Below are positions 43,878 through 53,936 of a stretch of DNA of 64,000 nucleotides, in pieces. The position numbers were made by a program, and so were the translations under genes. Source of the stretch: Rhizobium sp. SL86 (GTDB taxonomy: Bacteria > Pseudomonadota > Alphaproteobacteria > Rhizobiales > Rhizobiaceae); NCBI RefSeq assembly GCF_026672545.1, contig NZ_JAPPRJ010000001.1, positions 1,178,001 to 1,242,000 of the forward strand, given 5' to 3'. Positions within the stretch are counted from its first letter, which is position 1. Each line of letters opens with the position of its first letter. The notes beneath the pieces are model-generated. The model did no database searches, was not told the DNA's origin, and was given only the letters and a program-made list of their open reading frames with translations.

Positions 43878-45131
43878 ATGACGATCCACTCCACCATCAA
43901 CACGCCCATCGATCCGGTGAAACTCGACAAGCTGGCAGAGGTGGCCGTCAAGGTCGGCCTGCAGCTGAAGGCGAACCAGGACCTCGTCATCACCGCCCCG
44001 ATCGCGGCCCTGCCGCTGGTGCGCGAGATCACCAAACATGCCTACATGGCCGGCGCCGGTCTCGTCTCCACCTTCTATTCCGACGAGGAAACCACGCTCG
44101 CACGTTATCGCCATGCGCCGGATGCGAGCTTCGACAAGGCGGCATCCTGGCTTTATGACGGCATGGCCAAGGCGTACGAAGGGGGTGCTGCTCGCCTTGC
44201 CATCTCGGGCGATAATCCGATGATGCTGGCCAACGAGGATCCGCAGAAGGTGGCGCGCGCCAACAAGGCGAATTCGATCGCCTACAAGCCGGCTCTCGAA
44301 AAGATCTCCAACTTCGACATCAACTGGCATATCTGCTCCTATCCGAACCCGTCCTGGGCACGGCAGGTTTTTCCGGATCTGCCGGAGGAGGAAGCCGTCC
44401 ACAAGCTGGCCGAAGCGATCTTTTCCGCCTCGCGCATCAACACGCCCGATCCGATCGCCGCCTGGGCCGAGCATAATGCCAACCTCAAGAAGCGCTCCAG
44501 CTGGCTGAACGGCGAGCGGTTTGCCGCCCTGCATTTCACCGGGCCGGGCACGGACCTGACCGTCGGCCTGGCGGACGGCCATGAATGGCATGGCGGCGCT
44601 TCGACCGCCAAGAACGGCATCACCTGCAATCCGAACATCCCGACGGAAGAAGTCTTCACCACGCCGCATGCGCTGAAGGTGGAAGGGTTCGTCTCGTCCA
44701 CGAAGCCGCTGTCGCATCAGGGCACGCTGATCGACAACATCCAGGTGCGTTTCGAGGCGGGACGCATCGTCGAGGCCAAGGCGTCGAAGGGCGAATCGGT
44801 GCTGAACAAGGTGCTCGATACCGATGAGGGGGCCCGTCGTCTTGGCGAAGTGGCGCTGGTGCCGCATTCCTCGCCGATCTCGGCGTCCGGCATTCTCTTC
44901 TACAACACGCTGTTCGATGAAAACGCCTCCTGCCACATCGCGCTTGGCCAGTGCTATTCGAAATGCTTCCTCAACGGCGCCTCGCTGACGCCGGATCAGA
45001 TCAAGGCGCAGGGCGGCAATTCCTCGCTGATCCACATCGACTGGATGATCGGCTCGAACCTCGTGGATATCGACGGCATCCGCGCCGATGGCTCGAAAGT
45101 GCCCGTGATGCGCAAGGGCGAATGGGCCTGA
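43878..45131 (+). CDS. M29 family aminopeptidase
   Basis: The 417-aa metallopeptidase of the thermophilic aminopeptidase (PepS/AmpS) family has metal-ligand and active-site segments PNIPTEEVFTTPHALKVEGFV (about residues 252-272), LGEVALVPHSSPIS (about 320) and LFYNTLFDENASCHIALGQCY (about 337-357). It would release N-terminal residues from peptides in the cytoplasm. A terminator follows the gene. Confidence 0.94.
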   Translation: MTIHSTINTPIDPVKLDKLAEVAVKVGLQLKANQDLVITAPIAALPLVREITKHAYMAGAGLVSTFYSDEETTLARYRHAPDASFDKAASWLYDGMAKAYEGGAARLAISGDNPMMLANEDPQKVARANKANSIAYKPALEKISNFDINWHICSYPNPSWARQVFPDLPEEEAVHKLAEAIFSASRINTPDPIAAWAEHNANLKKRSSWLNGERFAALHFTGPGTDLTVGLADGHEWHGGASTAKNGITCNPNIPTEEVFTTPHALKVEGFVSSTKPLSHQGTLIDNIQVRFEAGRIVEAKASKGESVLNKVLDTDEGARRLGEVALVPHSSPISASGILFYNTLFDENASCHIALGQCYSKCFLNGASLTPDQIKAQGGNSSLIHIDWMIGSNLVDIDGIRADGSKVPVMRKGEWA

Positions 45132-45152
45132 GCGAAAGCGCCTGCTGACTTT

Positions 45153-45187
45153 GCCCTGCCGCGGGGGAGCGGCAGGGCCTTCATTTT
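45153..45187 (+). terminator. Rho-independent terminator after the aminopeptidase
   Basis: The stem GCCCTGCCGC / GCGGCAGGGC (10 bp) with a 6-nt loop is followed by CTTCATTTTT. It lies 21 bp after the stop. Confidence 0.85.
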
Positions 45188-45259
45188 TCACGTCCAATCG
45201 GCGGCCTGCATTCGCTCACTATGCCCATGGTCGCTCTACACATCCCTTGGGAGGATCTC

Positions 45260-46246
45260 ATGTTGCGTTTCGGAATTCTGTCCACCGCGCGTATCGGCCA
45301 GACGACGGTGATCCCGGCCATTCAGGACGCGGAGAACGCCGTCGTCACGGCCATCGCCAGCCGCGAGCTTGCCCGCGCACGCACCCTGGCCGACCGTTTC
45401 TCCGTGCCGCATGCCTTCGGCTCCTATGAAGAGATGCTGGCCTCCGACACGATCGACGCCGTCTATATTCCGCTGCCGACCAGCCAGCATGTCGAATGGA
45501 CCATCAAGGCCGCCGATGCCGGCAAACATGTGCTTTGCGAAAAGCCGATTGCGCTGAAGGCTGCTGAGATCGACCAGCTGATCGCAGCCCGCGACCGTAA
45601 CAAGGTGCTGATCGCCGAAGCCTTCATGATCACCTATGCGCCGGTCTGGCTGAAGGTGCGCGACCTCTTGTCGAAGGGCGCGATCGGCCGCCTGCGCCAT
45701 GTGCAGGGCGCCTTCACCTATTTCAACCGCGATCCTTCGAACATGCGCAACATCCCGGAACTCGGCGGCGGCGGCCTGCCGGATATCGGCGTCTACCCGA
45801 CGATGGCAACACGTTTTTCCACAGCCAAGGAGCCGCTCCGCGTGCAGGCAACGACCGAACGCGACAAAGAATTCGGTACCGACATCTACTCGTCCGTGAA
45901 GGCCGATTTCGGCGATTTCGACCTTTCCTTCTACATCTCCACCCAGATGGCGCATCGCCAGGTGATGGTCTTCCACGGCACGGACGGTTTCATCGAGGTG
46001 AAATCGCCGTTTAATGCCGACCGCTACGGCGCCGAAGAGGTGGAACTGACCGACCAGACGCATGGCCGCTCGGAAGTCTTCCGGTTCCAGGACAGCCGCC
46101 AGTACAAACGCCAGGCGGAAGCCTTTGCGAAAAAGGCCCTGGGCGGCGATGCGGAGGTGCTGTCACTGGAAAGCTCGCGCCTCAACCAGCGTTTCATCGA
46201 CGCGGTTTACCGCGCGAGCGACAAGGACGGCTGGGAGACTGTTTGA
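45260..46246 (+). CDS. Gfo/Idh/MocA family oxidoreductase
   Basis: The 328-aa dehydrogenase has an N-terminal Rossmann segment ([18 protein letters not shown]) and [12 protein letters not shown] near residues 93-104 with the conserved Lys. A glucose-fructose-oxidoreductase-like C-domain contains [12 protein letters not shown]. The ATG at 45260 has GGGAGGA upstream, so the 13 extra codons of the open frame were left out. The substrate is unknown, possibly a trans-dihydrodiol or sugar. Confidence 0.9.
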   Translation: MLRFGILSTARIGQTTVIPAIQDAENAVVTAIASRELARARTLADRFSVPHAFGSYEEMLASDTIDAVYIPLPTSQHVEWTIKAADAGKHVLCEKPIALKAAEIDQLIAARDRNKVLIAEAFMITYAPVWLKVRDLLSKGAIGRLRHVQGAFTYFNRDPSNMRNIPELGGGGLPDIGVYPTMATRFSTAKEPLRVQATTERDKEFGTDIYSSVKADFGDFDLSFYISTQMAHRQVMVFHGTDGFIEVKSPFNADRYGAEEVELTDQTHGRSEVFRFQDSRQYKRQAEAFAKKALGGDAEVLSLESSRLNQRFIDAVYRASDKDGWETV

Positions 46247-46249
46247 GCC

Positions 46250-46645
46250 TCAGCGGCTTTCGCTGTCCTTGCGCCGGTGGCGAAAGACGAAACGGGAATA
46301 ACCGAAATAGGTATAGATCATCGCCCCCAGCGAGGCGAAGACCACCGCCACCACCGGCTGCAGCATCGGCAGCCGGTGGATCAGCAGCGAATACAAGGCG
46401 TAATTCAGCAGCGCCGAGGTGACCCCCACCGCCCAATAACGAAAACCTTCCGCGACCAGCGAATGCTGCGAACGGCCGAAGGTGAAGGTGCGGTTGATGA
46501 ACCAGGTGAAGGCCATGGCCGCGAGGATCGCCGGGATGCGGGCGGCAAAGGGGCTGAGACCGGCCAGGATCAGGCCTTGTGTCAGTCCGGCATCGATCAG
46601 GAACCCGGTGCCGCCGGCGAACACGAACCAGATCAGCTTTTTCAC
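46250..46645 (-). CDS. GtrA family membrane protein
   Basis: The 131-aa protein has four predicted membrane helices and the GtrA motifs FVFAGGTGFLIDAGLTQGL and AMAFTWFINRTFTF. GtrA proteins flip undecaprenyl-phosphate-linked sugars across the inner membrane. Its ATG overlaps the stop of the GT2 gene (ATGA), so the two act together. Confidence 0.93.
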   Translation of the reverse strand: MKKLIWFVFAGGTGFLIDAGLTQGLILAGLSPFAARIPAILAAMAFTWFINRTFTFGRSQHSLVAEGFRYWAVGVTSALLNYALYSLLIHRLPMLQPVVAVVFASLGAMIYTYFGYSRFVFRHRRKDSESR

Positions 46646-47646
46646 GCCGCCCGTGTCCCGCTTGCTGGGCTCACCGTCTCGATCGGGGTTGCCAGGCTTT
46701 CGCGTCCGGACATGCGGTCCGGCTGATTGAGATAAGCAAGCCTCAGCATCTCATTGCGACCACGCGCCACCGAATCGAGGATCACGCCGGCCGTCAGCGC
46801 AACCGAGGACAGGCTGATCAAGGCCAAAGACAGCATCCAGGTCGGCATGCGCGGCACGAGCCCCGTCTCGAAATATTCGATGAGAACCGGAATCGAGAGC
46901 AGGCTGCCGCTCAAAAACAGGGCCGCGGCAATCAGGCCGAAGAAGATGAACGGCCGGGTTTCCTTCATCAGCATCGCAAACATGCGCAGGATGCGAAAAC
47001 CGTCGCGGAAGGTGGAGAGTTTCGAGAAAGACCCCTCCGGCCGGCGGCCGTAGTTCAGTTCCAGTTCCGCCACCGGCAGCTTCAGCCGCGAAGCGTGCAC
47101 CGACATTTCCGTTTCGATCTCGAAGCCGCCCGAGACGGCCGGGAAACTTTTCACGTAACGGCGGGTAAAGGCGCGGTAGCCGGAAAAGATGTCGGAAAAA
47201 TCCGGCCCGAACATCTGCCGGTAGAGAATGTTGAACAGCCGGTTGCCGGCCGCATGGCCCTGGCGGCCCGCATCGTCATGCACGCCGCGCCGTGTGCCGA
47301 CCACCATGTCCACCCGCTCCGTCAGCAACGTGCGGATCAGTTCCTCGGCATCGTCTGGCGCATAGGTGCCGTCGCCATCGGCCATCACGTAGATGTCGGC
47401 ATCGATATCGGCAAACATGCGGCGCACCACATGGCCCTTGCCCTGCCGGCGTTCGCGACGCACCTCGGCGCCGGCCAGCATGGCGGCAAGCGCGGTGCCA
47501 TCGGTCGAATTGTTGTCGTAGACGAAGATACGGGCGCCCGGCAAAGCCAGCCGGAAGCCCCGCACGACGGAGGCGATGGTGGCCGCCTCGTTGTAGCAGG
47601 GAAGAAGAACGGCGATCGAAAGATCACCTGCTGCGGCCTGGTCCAT
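46642..47646 (-). CDS. GT2 family glycosyltransferase (GtrB/DPM1-like) with two C-terminal helices
   Basis: The 334-aa protein begins with a GT-A domain: AVLLPCYNEAATIASVV, the donor-binding VYDNNSTDGT, and the DxD-type VMADGDGTYAPDDAEEL. Two membrane helices follow at about 237-260 and 272-297. It matches polyprenyl-phosphate glycosyltransferases that make the lipid-linked sugar moved by GtrA. The ATG at 47646 was chosen at the conserved N-terminus; the open frame runs 2.4 kb further upstream only as the antisense of another gene. Confidence 0.93.
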   Translation of the reverse strand: MDQAAAGDLSIAVLLPCYNEAATIASVVRGFRLALPGARIFVYDNNSTDGTALAAMLAGAEVRRERRQGKGHVVRRMFADIDADIYVMADGDGTYAPDDAEELIRTLLTERVDMVVGTRRGVHDDAGRQGHAAGNRLFNILYRQMFGPDFSDIFSGYRAFTRRYVKSFPAVSGGFEIETEMSVHASRLKLPVAELELNYGRRPEGSFSKLSTFRDGFRILRMFAMLMKETRPFIFFGLIAAALFLSGSLLSIPVLIEYFETGLVPRMPTWMLSLALISLSSVALTAGVILDSVARGRNEMLRLAYLNQPDRMSGRESLATPIETVSPASGTRAA

Positions 47647-47781
47647 GACGTCCACCCGATACTCGGCACATCGCGGGCCACGTCTTCGGGCCGCGCGCGC
47701 TTTACTATTTCTTGAGAAGGTTAAGGCTAGGTTTCCGCCAAGAGAATGTGGCCTGCCGGCCCGGCCGCCGAGGACCAGAAC

Positions 47782-49632
47782 ATGACAGCTTCCCTGCGAC
47801 ACCGTGAAACCGGCCTTGACCAGCGCCGCCGCCCGACGGGCCTCTGGGATCGTTTCCTGCCTTCGCTGCTGGCTTATGGCGTCGTCGTCATCACCACCCT
47901 TCTGGTGTTCCATGTGCCGGGCGCCAGCGATTATGTCGGCAAGGACAATGACGACGTGATGCGGCTTGTCGAGGTGCGCGACTGGCTGTCCGGCCAGAGC
48001 TGGTTCGACATGATGCAGTACCGGCTCGGCCTTGAGGGCGGCACGCTGATGCACTGGTCGCGGCTGGTCGATCTGCCGATCGGCGCGCTCATCCGGCTGT
48101 TTTCGCTGTTTGCCGCCTCGCCCGAACAGGCGGAAGCGCTGGCGCTCACCGTCTGGCCGCTGCTGCTCGGTCTCCTGTTCATTGCCGCGGCCGGTTTTGG
48201 CGGCCGGCGCATGGGCGGCGTCTCCACCATGCATATCGGCTTCGGCCTGGCCTCGCTCTTCGTCTTCACCTCGGTCCGCTTTTATCCGGGCTCGATCGAT
48301 CATCATAACCTGCAGCAGGTGCTGATGGTGTTTCTGGCCGCCTGCCTTATCGATCGGCGCCGCGGTGGCATCAGCCACGTTCTGGCCGGCATCACGGCTG
48401 CCATCGCCATTGCGATTGGCGCAGAAACCGTGCCGATCGTGGCTGTCGCCTGCGCCTGCGTGGCCGTTCAGTGGGCCTGGCATGGCGAGGCCTTCGGAGC
48501 CCCCGCCCGCGCCTTTGGCCTTTCGCTGAGCCTTGCGATCACCGGGCTTTTCGTCGCAACGGTTCCTCCTGCACAGTATGGTCTGGTGACCTGCGACAAC
48601 CTCTCGCTCGGTTTCTATTCGCTGACAGCCCTTGGCGGCGCCGGCCTGTTTCTGCTGGCACTTGGGGTGAAGGGCGCAAGCCAGAAACAACGTTTTATAA
48701 CTCTCGGTGGTCTCGGCATCGCCATGCTCGCCGCCGCCGTCCTCATTGCGCCGCAATGCCTCGGCAGTCCGCTCGCCGGTCTCGACCCGATGCTGCGCGA
48801 CCTGTGGCTCAACAATGTGACCGAAGCCCAGCCCTTCCTGTCGCAGCTCAGGCATGAACCCTCGACCGTCGGCGGTTTTTATGCGGTGGGCCTGTTTGCG
48901 ATCGCCATCTGCGCCTTCCGGGTGCTCGACCGCGAAAAAACGGAGATCCATCTCGTCCTGCTCGCCATCATCGGCGCCGCCTGGATCATCTCGCTCATCC
49001 AGGTGCGCGGCTCCTTCCTGGCGAACGCCATCACCATCCTGCCGCTGTCGCTGATCATCGACGATCTGCGCCGCCAGTCGCATGCGGAGCCGGAAAACAT
49101 CAATGCCGGTTTTGTTTATGTGATCACGGTGCTGATGTCGGTGCCCGTCGTCTGGGTGTTTTTGGGCGCCGTCTCGACGAAAGGTATTGGCAATTCGATC
49201 AGCATCAGCGCGCTCACCGAGGCCAGCGCCCCGAAACGGGCGGCGGAAACCTGCACCAGCCGGGCCGACATGAAGGCATTGGCAACACTTCCGCCGGGCG
49301 TGATCGCCGCACCGTCGGAAAGCGGCACGACTATCCTGCGCTATACACCGCACCGGGTTCTCTCCGCCCCCTATCACCGCAATCAGGGCGGCATGCTGAC
49401 GGAACTGCATATTGGTCTTGCGAGCGCCAAGGAGGCCGAAGCCTTCCTGAAGGGGGCCCAGGTCACCGTGCTTGCCTTCTGTGCCACCGATCCGCAGACC
49501 CAGGCCCTCAAGCGGCTGAAGCCGGACGGGCTTTACGCCGATCTGTCCAACGGAAAGGTGCCGCCTTATCTGCAGCCGCTTCCGGTTTCCGATCCGGACG
49601 GCTTCCGCCTTTATCGCGTGGTGAACCACTGA
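47782..49632 (+). CDS. Large membrane protein, GT-C type glycosyltransferase-like
   Basis: The 616-aa protein has about a dozen hydrophobic helices in the first 470 residues and a soluble C-terminal part. Early periplasmic loop acidic motif GKDNDDVMRLVEVRDWLSG (about 50-68) is followed by MHWSRLVDLP, a layout like GT-C or oligosaccharyltransferase STT3-type enzymes with a DxD in the first loop. Divergence from the GT2-gtrA pair suggests that it is the third partner, transferring the lipid-linked sugar to a surface polymer. ATG 47746 is an alternative start. Confidence 0.7.
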   Translation: MTASLRHRETGLDQRRRPTGLWDRFLPSLLAYGVVVITTLLVFHVPGASDYVGKDNDDVMRLVEVRDWLSGQSWFDMMQYRLGLEGGTLMHWSRLVDLPIGALIRLFSLFAASPEQAEALALTVWPLLLGLLFIAAAGFGGRRMGGVSTMHIGFGLASLFVFTSVRFYPGSIDHHNLQQVLMVFLAACLIDRRRGGISHVLAGITAAIAIAIGAETVPIVAVACACVAVQWAWHGEAFGAPARAFGLSLSLAITGLFVATVPPAQYGLVTCDNLSLGFYSLTALGGAGLFLLALGVKGASQKQRFITLGGLGIAMLAAAVLIAPQCLGSPLAGLDPMLRDLWLNNVTEAQPFLSQLRHEPSTVGGFYAVGLFAIAICAFRVLDREKTEIHLVLLAIIGAAWIISLIQVRGSFLANAITILPLSLIIDDLRRQSHAEPENINAGFVYVITVLMSVPVVWVFLGAVSTKGIGNSISISALTEASAPKRAAETCTSRADMKALATLPPGVIAAPSESGTTILRYTPHRVLSAPYHRNQGGMLTELHIGLASAKEAEAFLKGAQVTVLAFCATDPQTQALKRLKPDGLYADLSNGKVPPYLQPLPVSDPDGFRLYRVVNH

Positions 49633-49676
49633 TCCGCCCTCGCGGAGCGGCGCCTGCCAAGGTTTCCGCCCTTTGC

Positions 49677-49910
49677 TCAGAAAAGGCGCTGCGACCGGCC
49701 CTGCAGCACGAGCATCAGCCCGAGCGGCAACATGACCCCGGCATTCAGCCCGGCAATCGCCGCCACCAGCAGCCAGAGCGATGCGGACCCGGACACCAGC
49801 GCGCTTGCGGCAAACAGAACCGGTATCATAACGGCGACAATGGTCAGCGCCCACAACGAGCGCAGGGCACAGGCGGCGCTTCCCAGCAGGCAGGCAGTCA
49901 AGAAAACCAC
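49677..49910 (-). CDS. Small hydrophobic protein (77 aa)
   Basis: The GTG-started frame (MVFLTACLLGSAACALRSLWAL) holds two or three hydrophobic stretches, with a GAGGGGAT upstream. Size and hydropathy recall small rhizobial membrane proteins, but I do not recognise the family. It lies alone between two plus-strand genes. Confidence 0.45.
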   Translation of the reverse strand: MVFLTACLLGSAACALRSLWALTIVAVMIPVLFAASALVSGSASLWLLVAAIAGLNAGVMLPLGLMLVLQGRSQRLF

Positions 49911-50111
49911 GACGGGATCCCCTCTTCCGGATTTCGTGCCTATGGCTTAGCCGCAAAAGCCGAACAAACACTCCACGCCAGCCTAGAGAAGCGCAAAACC
50001 GCGGATCAGCCTTAAGGACTGGTGAAGCGACACGGAAACGGCTTCGGTTGCACACCGTTTTTGCCGTTCGCAGAGGGTGAAACGGGCTCCTGAATCGGCT
50101 AGAACAGATCC

Positions 50112-51725
50112 ATGAACAGGCCCTTTTTCAGCGAGACCCAGACCAACCTTGCCGAATTGTCGGTGTCGGAACTCTCCGGCTCGATCAAACGGACGGTGGA
50201 GACGGCCTTTGACCATGTGCGGGTGCGCGGCGAAATTTCCGGTTATCGCGGCCCGCATTCCTCCGGCCATGCCTATTTCGCGCTGAAGGACGACAAGGCG
50301 CGCATCGATGCGGTGATCTGGAAAGGCTCGTTCTCCAAGCTGAAATTCCGCCCGGAAGAGGGCATGGAGGTGATTGCCACCGGCAAGGTCACCACATTCC
50401 CAGGCTCGTCGAAATACCAGATCGTCATCGAGACGCTGGAGCCGGCGGGTGCCGGTGCGCTGATGGCGCTGATCGAAGAGCGCAAGAAGAAACTTGCCGC
50501 CGAAGGTCTGTTCGATCCGGCCCGCAAACGGCCTTTGCCCTTCCTGCCGACGGTGATCGGCGTCGTCACCTCGCCGACCGGGGCCGTCATCCGCGACATC
50601 CTGCACCGCATCTCCGATCGTTTTCCGGTGCATGTCATCGTCTGGCCGGTCAAGGTGCAGGGCGAAGGTTCCGGCGATGAGGTGGCGAATGCGATCCGCG
50701 GTTTCAACGCGCTCGATCCTCTGGGACCCGTGCGGCGGCCGGACGTGCTGATCGTTGCGCGCGGCGGCGGCAGCCTTGAGGATCTCTGGAGTTTCAACGA
50801 CGAGGCCGTGGTGCGCGCGGCGGCCGACAGCGCCATCCCGCTGATTTCCGCCGTCGGCCACGAGACGGACTGGACGTTGATCGACCATGCCGCCGACGTG
50901 CGGGCGCCGACGCCCACCGGTGCTGCCGAAATGGCCGTGCCGGTGAAGGCGGAGCTCGAGGCACAACTCGCCAATCTGTCGGCCCGGCTGCGGGGCGCCT
51001 CCAGCCGCCAGATGGACAATCGCCGTCAGGCGCTGCGTTCGCTGATGCGGGCGCTCCCCTCGCTCGATCAGTTGCTCGCCCTTCCGCGCCGGCGTTTCGA
51101 CGAGGCCGCCGCCGGTCTCGGACGCGGGCTGGAACGCACAGCGATCGCCAAACGTCGCCAGTTCGAGCGGGCGACGGCTGGCCTGAGGCTCGATCTTCTC
51201 TCCAACCGGATTGCGGAGCGCCGCCGTCATATCGGCGAACAGGTGCTGCGCCAGGATCGCTGCCTGGAGCGCCAGCTGCTCGGCGCCCGCAGCCGCATCC
51301 AGCGCGCCGAGGCGCAGCTGTCCGGCCTGCCGCAGCGCCTCGCCGGCCAGATCGCCCGCGAGCGGCTGCATGCCGCCTCGCTGGCGCGTCAGGCGGAAAC
51401 GGCGATCCGCCACGCCATGGCGCGGCACCGGGCGACCCTTGTGGCGCAGGATCGCGTGTTGCAGTCGCTGTCCTACAAGAACGTGCTGAAACGCGGTTTT
51501 GCCGTGATCCGCAGCGAGGATGACATGCCGCTCACGCGCGCCGCGGCGGTCGCCAGCGGACAGACCCTTTCCATCGAGTTCGCCGATGGACGCGTGGCGG
51601 CGACAGCCGGCGAAGGCCTAGAACCGCCGGCAGCCCCGACCGTACCGGCACTGGCCACTCCCCGCAAACGCGCGACTAAGCCGGCCGCCTCCGACAAAAA
51701 GCCGGAACAGGGGACCTTGTTCTGA
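50112..51725 (+). CDS. xseA: Exodeoxyribonuclease VII large subunit
   Basis: The 537-aa protein has an N-terminal OB-fold (about residues 10-105, [25 protein letters not shown]), the catalytic domain with [33 protein letters not shown] and [13 protein letters not shown] (about 155-270), and a long coiled coil. It degrades single-stranded DNA with XseB, which is not adjacent here. A Pro/Lys-rich tail at the C-terminus is typical of rhizobial versions. Confidence 0.97.
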   Translation: MNRPFFSETQTNLAELSVSELSGSIKRTVETAFDHVRVRGEISGYRGPHSSGHAYFALKDDKARIDAVIWKGSFSKLKFRPEEGMEVIATGKVTTFPGSSKYQIVIETLEPAGAGALMALIEERKKKLAAEGLFDPARKRPLPFLPTVIGVVTSPTGAVIRDILHRISDRFPVHVIVWPVKVQGEGSGDEVANAIRGFNALDPLGPVRRPDVLIVARGGGSLEDLWSFNDEAVVRAAADSAIPLISAVGHETDWTLIDHAADVRAPTPTGAAEMAVPVKAELEAQLANLSARLRGASSRQMDNRRQALRSLMRALPSLDQLLALPRRRFDEAAAGLGRGLERTAIAKRRQFERATAGLRLDLLSNRIAERRRHIGEQVLRQDRCLERQLLGARSRIQRAEAQLSGLPQRLAGQIARERLHAASLARQAETAIRHAMARHRATLVAQDRVLQSLSYKNVLKRGFAVIRSEDDMPLTRAAAVASGQTLSIEFADGRVAATAGEGLEPPAAPTVPALATPRKRATKPAASDKKPEQGTLF

Positions 51726-51728
51726 ACC

Positions 51729-52325
51729 ATGGCCCTCCGGTTCCTCGTCGTTCTCGCACATCCGCTGCCGGAGAGTTTTGCCGCTTCGGTGGCCAATGCC
51801 GTCGTCGAAACCCTGCGGCAGAACGGCCATGACGTCGATCTCCTCGACCTCTACCGCGAGGATTTCGACCCCAGGCTGTCCGCCCGCGAGCGCCAGACCT
51901 ATTTCGACACGCCCTGCGATACCGCCGCGGTCGATCCGATCATTGCCCGGCTGAAGACAGCCGACGGGCTGATCCTCGTCTTTCCGCAATGGTGGTTCAA
52001 CTTCCCGGCCATCCTCAAGGGCTTCTTCGATCGCATCTTTGCGCCGGGGGTTGCCTTCCATCACGACCCGGCGGGCGGGCGCATCCGCCCGGCACTCGGC
52101 AATATCCGGCATCTTTACGCCTTCACCACCACCGGCTCCCCCTGGTGGGTGGTCAAACTCTACATGGGCGATCCCGTCCGCCGCCTGCTGAAGCGCGGCA
52201 TCGCGGTCTTCTGCGCCAAAAATCTCGATTTCAGGATGCTGGCGCTGCACGACATGGACCGCGTGACCGCGCAAAAACTCTCGTCGCATCTGGTCCGCGT
52301 GCGCCGCGTGGTGGAGCGGCTCTGA
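51729..52325 (+). CDS. NAD(P)H quinone reductase-like flavoprotein (flavodoxin fold)
   Basis: This is a 198-aa protein of the MdaB/KefF-type family. It shows RFLVVLAHPLPESFAASVANA at the FMN/FAD phosphate site and the family signature LVFPQWWFNFPAILKGFFDRIFAPGVAF (about residues 80-107). It would carry out two-electron quinone reduction. It starts three bases after xseA, and its stop overlaps the next small gene. Confidence 0.92.
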   Translation: MALRFLVVLAHPLPESFAASVANAVVETLRQNGHDVDLLDLYREDFDPRLSARERQTYFDTPCDTAAVDPIIARLKTADGLILVFPQWWFNFPAILKGFFDRIFAPGVAFHHDPAGGRIRPALGNIRHLYAFTTTGSPWWVVKLYMGDPVRRLLKRGIAVFCAKNLDFRMLALHDMDRVTAQKLSSHLVRVRRVVERL

Positions 52326-52510
52326 TGCCCTCCTTCCGGGTGTTGCAAGCCTGGAAAGCGAGTTATGCCGATCCGATCATCGTTCGCGCGGGCGACGTGC
52401 TGACGTTGACCGGCAAATCGGATCTCTGGGAGGGGCATTTGTGGCTCTGGGCCCGCAACGCGGCCGGCCGCGAAGGCTGGGTGCCGGAAAAACACCTTGA
52501 GGCCTGCTGA
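52325..52510 (+). CDS. Small SH3-like domain protein
   Basis: The 61-aa protein contains a bacterial SH3-like barrel pattern (PIIVRAGDVLTLTG, LWLWARNAAGREGWVPEKHLE). It starts in a TGATG overlap with the quinone reductase gene. Similar tiny SH3 proteins are common but uncharacterised. Confidence 0.75.
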   Translation: MPSFRVLQAWKASYADPIIVRAGDVLTLTGKSDLWEGHLWLWARNAAGREGWVPEKHLEAC

Positions 52511-52512
52511 GC

Positions 52513-52998
52513 CTATCCTTCGATCCGCTCCAGATAGGTCGCAAGCAGCGCATCCAGCTGCCGGAACTCCTCGTGCTCCAGCATCGCCGTCAGGCGATGC
52601 TGGTTGGCGACATGATCCGTGACGGCCCGGTCGACCAGCGCGAGGCCCGCCTCGGTCAGGCCGATCAGCACGCTGCGACCGTCCTCCGGGTTCGGCAGGC
52701 GCGCCACCAAGCCCTGTTTCACCAACTGATCGATGCGGTTCGTCATCGTGCCGGAGGTCACCATGGTCGCCGCCAGAAGATCCCCCGGCGACAGACGGAA
52801 CGGTGATCCGGCGCGGCGCAAGGTCGCCAGCACATCGAAACTGGCGCGATTGAGGTCATGGCTGGCCAGCACCGCCTCGATCTCGCGGATCAGGTGGGCA
52901 TGCAACCGCCCCAGGCGGCCGAGCAGGCCCATCGGACCCACGTCGAGGTCCGGGCGCTCCCGATGCCATTGTTCCAGAATGCGGGCGACATGATCCAT
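52513..52998 (-). CDS. MarR family transcriptional regulator
   Basis: The 161-aa protein has the MarR winged helix with LTRAG-like segments: HDLNRASFDVLATLRRAGSPFRLSPGDLLAATMVTSGTMTNRIDQLVKQGLVARLPNPEDGRS (about residues 47-109). It is divergent from an EamA-type exporter gene, and two strong palindromes lie between them, so it is the probable repressor of both. Confidence 0.92.
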   Translation of the reverse strand: MDHVARILEQWHRERPDLDVGPMGLLGRLGRLHAHLIREIEAVLASHDLNRASFDVLATLRRAGSPFRLSPGDLLAATMVTSGTMTNRIDQLVKQGLVARLPNPEDGRSVLIGLTEAGLALVDRAVTDHVANQHRLTAMLEHEEFRQLDALLATYLERIEG

Positions 52999-53020
52999 GA
53001 CCGATCCATGCCGGATATTT

Positions 53021-53063
53021 ATCTTGACGTCAAGATTTCCGGATCTATCTTGACGTCAAGATA
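53021..53063. promoter_or_regulatory. Double MarR operator
   Basis: The palindrome ATCTTGACGTCAAGAT occurs twice: at 53021-53036, and at 53047-53062, where it extends to TATCTTGACGTCAAGATA (53046-53063). Centres are 26 bp apart, between the divergent marR and EamA starts. This is a convincing pair of binding sites for the MarR dimer. Confidence 0.88.
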
Positions 53064-53078
53064 AAATGGAACTCTGCC

Positions 53079-53936
53079 ATGAGCCGCCTGACCGATACGG
53101 CGCTGACCGCGCTTGCCCCTGCCATCTGGGGCTCCACCTACATCGTCACGACACAATTGCTGCCGCCCGGCCTGCCGCTGACGGTTGCTGCCCTGCGCGC
53201 CCTGCCGGCTGGCCTCCTCCTGCTGCTGATCGTCCGCCGCCTCCCCTTCGGCGCCTGGTGGTGGAAGAGTGCCGTGCTGGGTCCCCTGAACTTCTCGCTG
53301 TTCTGGGCCTGCCTCTTCGTCTCCGCCTACCGGCTGCCCGGAGGTGTTGCGGCCACCGTCGGTGCCATCCAGCCGCTGATCGTCATTGTGCTGGCCCGGC
53401 TGGTGCTCGGCGCGCCGGTCCGCATGCTCGCCATTGCCGGGGGCCTTGCCGGTATGGCGGGCGTCGCCCTGCTGGTGCTCACCCCGCAGGCAGCGCTCGA
53501 TCCGCTCGGCATCCTTGCCGGTCTCGGCGGCGCCGTCTCCATGGCCTGCGGCACGGTGATGAGCCGCAAATGGAAACCGCCCGTCTCACCGCTCACCTTC
53601 ACCGCCTGGCAATTGACGGCGGGCGGAGTGCTTCTGGCACCCTTCGCGCTGGCCCTCGAACCCGCTTTGCCGCTGCCGACACTGCCAAACCTCATCGGTT
53701 TTGCCTATCTCGGCCTGATCGGCGCGGCGCTGACCTATATCCTCTGGTTCCGCGGCCTCTCCAGGCTGGAACCGGCGGCGGTGTCTGCGCTCGGTTTCCT
53801 GAGCCCGCTCGTCGCCGTCCTGCTCGGCTGGAGCCTGCTTGGTCAGTCACTCGACACCCTCCAGATCACCGGCGTCGTGGTGGTTCTCGCCAGCGTCTGG
53901 ATCAGCCAGCGGGCGCAGGCCGGTGCCGGACGCTGA
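53079..53936 (+). CDS. EamA/DMT family transporter
   Basis: The 285-aa protein has ten predicted membrane helices in two EamA repeats (first ALAPAIWGSTYIVTTQLLPPG, second ACGTVMSRKWKP onwards). Family members export amino acids, metabolites or drugs. Control by the divergent MarR protein suggests efflux of the MarR ligand. Confidence 0.93.
   Translation: MSRLTDTALTALAPAIWGSTYIVTTQLLPPGLPLTVAALRALPAGLLLLLIVRRLPFGAWWWKSAVLGPLNFSLFWACLFVSAYRLPGGVAATVGAIQPLIVIVLARLVLGAPVRMLAIAGGLAGMAGVALLVLTPQAALDPLGILAGLGGAVSMACGTVMSRKWKPPVSPLTFTAWQLTAGGVLLAPFALALEPALPLPTLPNLIGFAYLGLIGAALTYILWFRGLSRLEPAAVSALGFLSPLVAVLLGWSLLGQSLDTLQITGVVVVLASVWISQRAQAGAGR

Noticed and set aside
47647..50055. Very long minus-strand open frame in front of the GT2 gene
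   Set aside because: It is the antisense of the large membrane protein gene, its product is low-complexity His/Arg/Gly-rich, and the conserved GT2 start is at 47646.
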